Below are positions 23,147 through 23,739 of a DNA stretch of 23,739 nt, in pieces. This stretch comes from a virus. Position numbers and translations under genes: made by a program. Positions within the stretch are counted from its first letter, which is position 1. Each line of letters starts with the position of its first letter. The stretch lies in the IMG/VR virus record IMGVR_UViG_3300006802_000579, positions 1-23,739 of that record; one strand, given 5' to 3'. The notes beneath the pieces were generated by a model, which did not search any database, was not told the origin of the DNA, and worked only from the letters and a program-made list of their open reading frames with translations.

Positions 23147-23165
23147 ATTGGTAAATATTACCAAT
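23147..23165. repeat. Perfect palindrome ATTGGTAAATATTACCAAT
   Basis: An 8-bp inverted repeat with a 3-nt centre (ATTGGTAA-ATA-TTACCAAT), directly after the terminator and adjoining the larger inverted repeat. AT-rich dyads like this are typical of repressor or replication-initiator sites. No bound protein is known. Confidence 0.5.
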
Positions 23166-23229
23166 TGTTTATACACTTTGTAGAGAAATATCTAGCATAT
23201 ATATTTGTTATTGCTCACTGTATAAACAA
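23165..23229. repeat. 11-bp inverted repeat flanking an AT-rich core
   Basis: TTGTTTATACA (23165-23175) and TGTATAAACAA (23219-23229) are perfect inverted copies with 43 nt of AT-rich DNA between them. TTATACACT within the left arm is one base off the DnaA-box form TTATNCACA. The layout could be paired operators or part of a replication origin; neither is shown. Confidence 0.5.
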
Positions 23230-23438
23230 GGTGAAAAGTAATACCATAGAAATTTAAACAACTACCCCCCGAATGCAAAACGACTAACTTTTATTCGGCT
23301 AACTCTTCTCAAAGTCTTCGGCCAATTCTTGCATCAAAATTAGAAACTTTTTTTATTTTTTTTTAAGTTTTTTTTTGCACCCTCAAAATCCCCAATGTTT
23401 ATAGGCTTTTAGCTTAGATATTTTTTATATATTTATTC
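23230..23438. other. Noncoding AT-rich stretch with long T-tracts
   Basis: No credible gene was found here. It holds ATGCAA (near 23274) that can pair with TTGCAT (near 23326), and runs of 7, 9 and 9 T bases between about 23348 and 23377. These T-tracts should bend the DNA and may act upstream of the promoter at 23447. A minus-strand 11-codon ORF (MQELAEDFEKS) is too short to support. Confidence 0.4.
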
Positions 23439-23459
23439 AATAGTTGTTGACAAACTATT
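23439..23459. promoter_or_regulatory. Inverted-repeat operator over the -35 box
   Basis: AATAGTT, 7 nt, AACTATT: a perfect 7-bp inverted repeat whose centre GTTGACA contains the -35 hexamer of the strong promoter. A bound repressor would block RNA polymerase. The repressor gene is not in this window. Confidence 0.6.
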
Positions 23460-23475
23460 AAAATCCCCCTATAGT
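23447..23475 (+). promoter_or_regulatory. Near-consensus sigma-70 promoter
   Basis: TTGACA (23447-23452), 17 nt, TATAGT (23470-23475). The -35 is a perfect consensus, the spacer is optimal and the -10 has five of six bases. It is the best promoter in the window. Expected start is near 23482. It points away from the late genes, so it likely drives early transcription or an RNA. Confidence 0.85.
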
Positions 23476-23481
23476 ATATCT

Positions 23482-23739
23482 TATACAAAAACAATAGAGA
23501 GGACCTTAACTCTTAAAACAAAGCTAAGGAAAATCGGCAAGGCAAGTACAGTCAAAATCGTGTTCAACTAAATACCTTGACAGAGGCATAAAGGCCCAAG
23601 GATACAGCGACTAGACCCAGTGAGAATGCTAGAGTGTAATCTAGAAAAACTCACCTTCGAGAGAAGATTGGTGGAGACACATAAAACAACCCGATAAGCG
23701 AAAAATTCAAGATTAAGAAACTTGTAACGATAAGTAAAA
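23482..23739 (+). ncRNA. Candidate structured RNA, runs off the right edge
   Basis: From the predicted start to the end of the window all three forward frames are broken by stops; the longest ATG frame is 23 codons. The sequence looks richer in G+C than its surroundings. Pairings: CCTTA (23504-23508) with TAAGG (23525-23529); CAAGG (23538-23542) with CCTTG (23575-23579), which could alternatively pair with CAAGG at 23597-23601; GTGAG (23620-23624) with CTCAC (23650-23654) enclosing CTAGA-6 nt-TCTAG; and directly adjoining CTTC-GAGA-GAAG (23655-23666), a GNRA tetraloop. It is either a long 5' leader or a stand-alone RNA. I do not recognise a family. Confidence 0.5.

Noticed and set aside
23284-23330. 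Minus-strand ORF MQELAEDFEKS
   Set aside because: Only 11 codons, preceded by a stop in the poly-A stretch, with no SD; protein-like composition alone is not enough.
23538-23739. Group I intron-like core: CAGCGACTAGACCC resembles the R element of known introns
   Set aside because: No matching S element (a TAGTC partner) lies downstream within the window, no P3 partner for GACCC is upstream in the transcript, and there is no split gene around it.
22611-23739. tRNA or tmRNA genes in the right-hand noncoding region
   Set aside because: No acceptor-stem pairing with a T-loop GTTCRANNC and no tmRNA 3' end could be found on either strand.

Overview
The window is a contiguous piece of a tailed double-stranded DNA bacteriophage (Caudoviricetes) genome. 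It holds most of the late packaging and morphogenesis module, followed on the right by a compact regulatory region that appears to separate the late genes from the rest of the genome. Base composition is strongly AT-rich (spot counts near one third G+C), with leucine mostly TTA and glutamine mostly CAA. Small gene families resembling those of marine phages also occur. An AT-rich marine host such as SAR11 or a low-GC marine actinobacterium would fit, but no host-diagnostic gene is present and the host is undetermined.

Layout. Every confident protein gene lies on the minus strand and is read from right to left. From about 22.6 kb to 22.16 kb there is a two-gene cassette: a 35-aa zinc-ribbon protein and a small HEXXH metallopeptidase-like protein, closed by a terminator. 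After a structured 350-nt gap come five very small genes (42, 23, 85, 53 and 35 aa), then the large terminase subunit, the portal, two small proteins, and a block of very large proteins (2091, 477, 105, 26, 576, 391 and 400 aa). These large proteins look like internal virion or ejection proteins. A promoter gap at about 4.24-4.44 kb then precedes scaffold, major capsid protein, a decoration-type protein, a head-tail connector candidate, and an Asp-box beta-propeller tail protein that runs off the left edge. Junctions are tight: six are exact TAATG stop/start overlaps, which suggests translational coupling along the polycistron.

Regulation. A shared extended -10 motif, TATGRTATARTT, is found at four places. 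It drives (by inference) the capsid operon, the zinc-ribbon cassette with an apparently leaderless mRNA, a short minus-strand RNA, and a plus-strand RNA. The 1.1 kb on the far right has no convincing protein gene. It does hold three candidate noncoding RNAs: a ~90-nt minus-strand RNA carrying an anti-Shine-Dalgarno CCTCC run; a ~300-nt plus-strand RNA with a 9-bp hairpin, a possible loop pseudoknot and a G/C terminator; and a structured RNA downstream of a near-consensus TTGACA-17-TATAGT promoter that runs off the window. The last promoter carries an inverted repeat across its -35 box, as expected of a repressor-controlled promoter. Upstream of the capsid gene, one anti-SD segment can pair either with a decoy SD or with the real capsid SD, a possible two-state RNA switch.

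How it fits together. TerL and portal package DNA into a procapsid built from scaffold and capsid protein. The large proteins between portal and scaffold are probably loaded into the head and released at infection. The connector and beta-propeller protein would form the tail and host-contact parts. No replication genes, integrase, tRNA, CRISPR array or insertion sequence was found.
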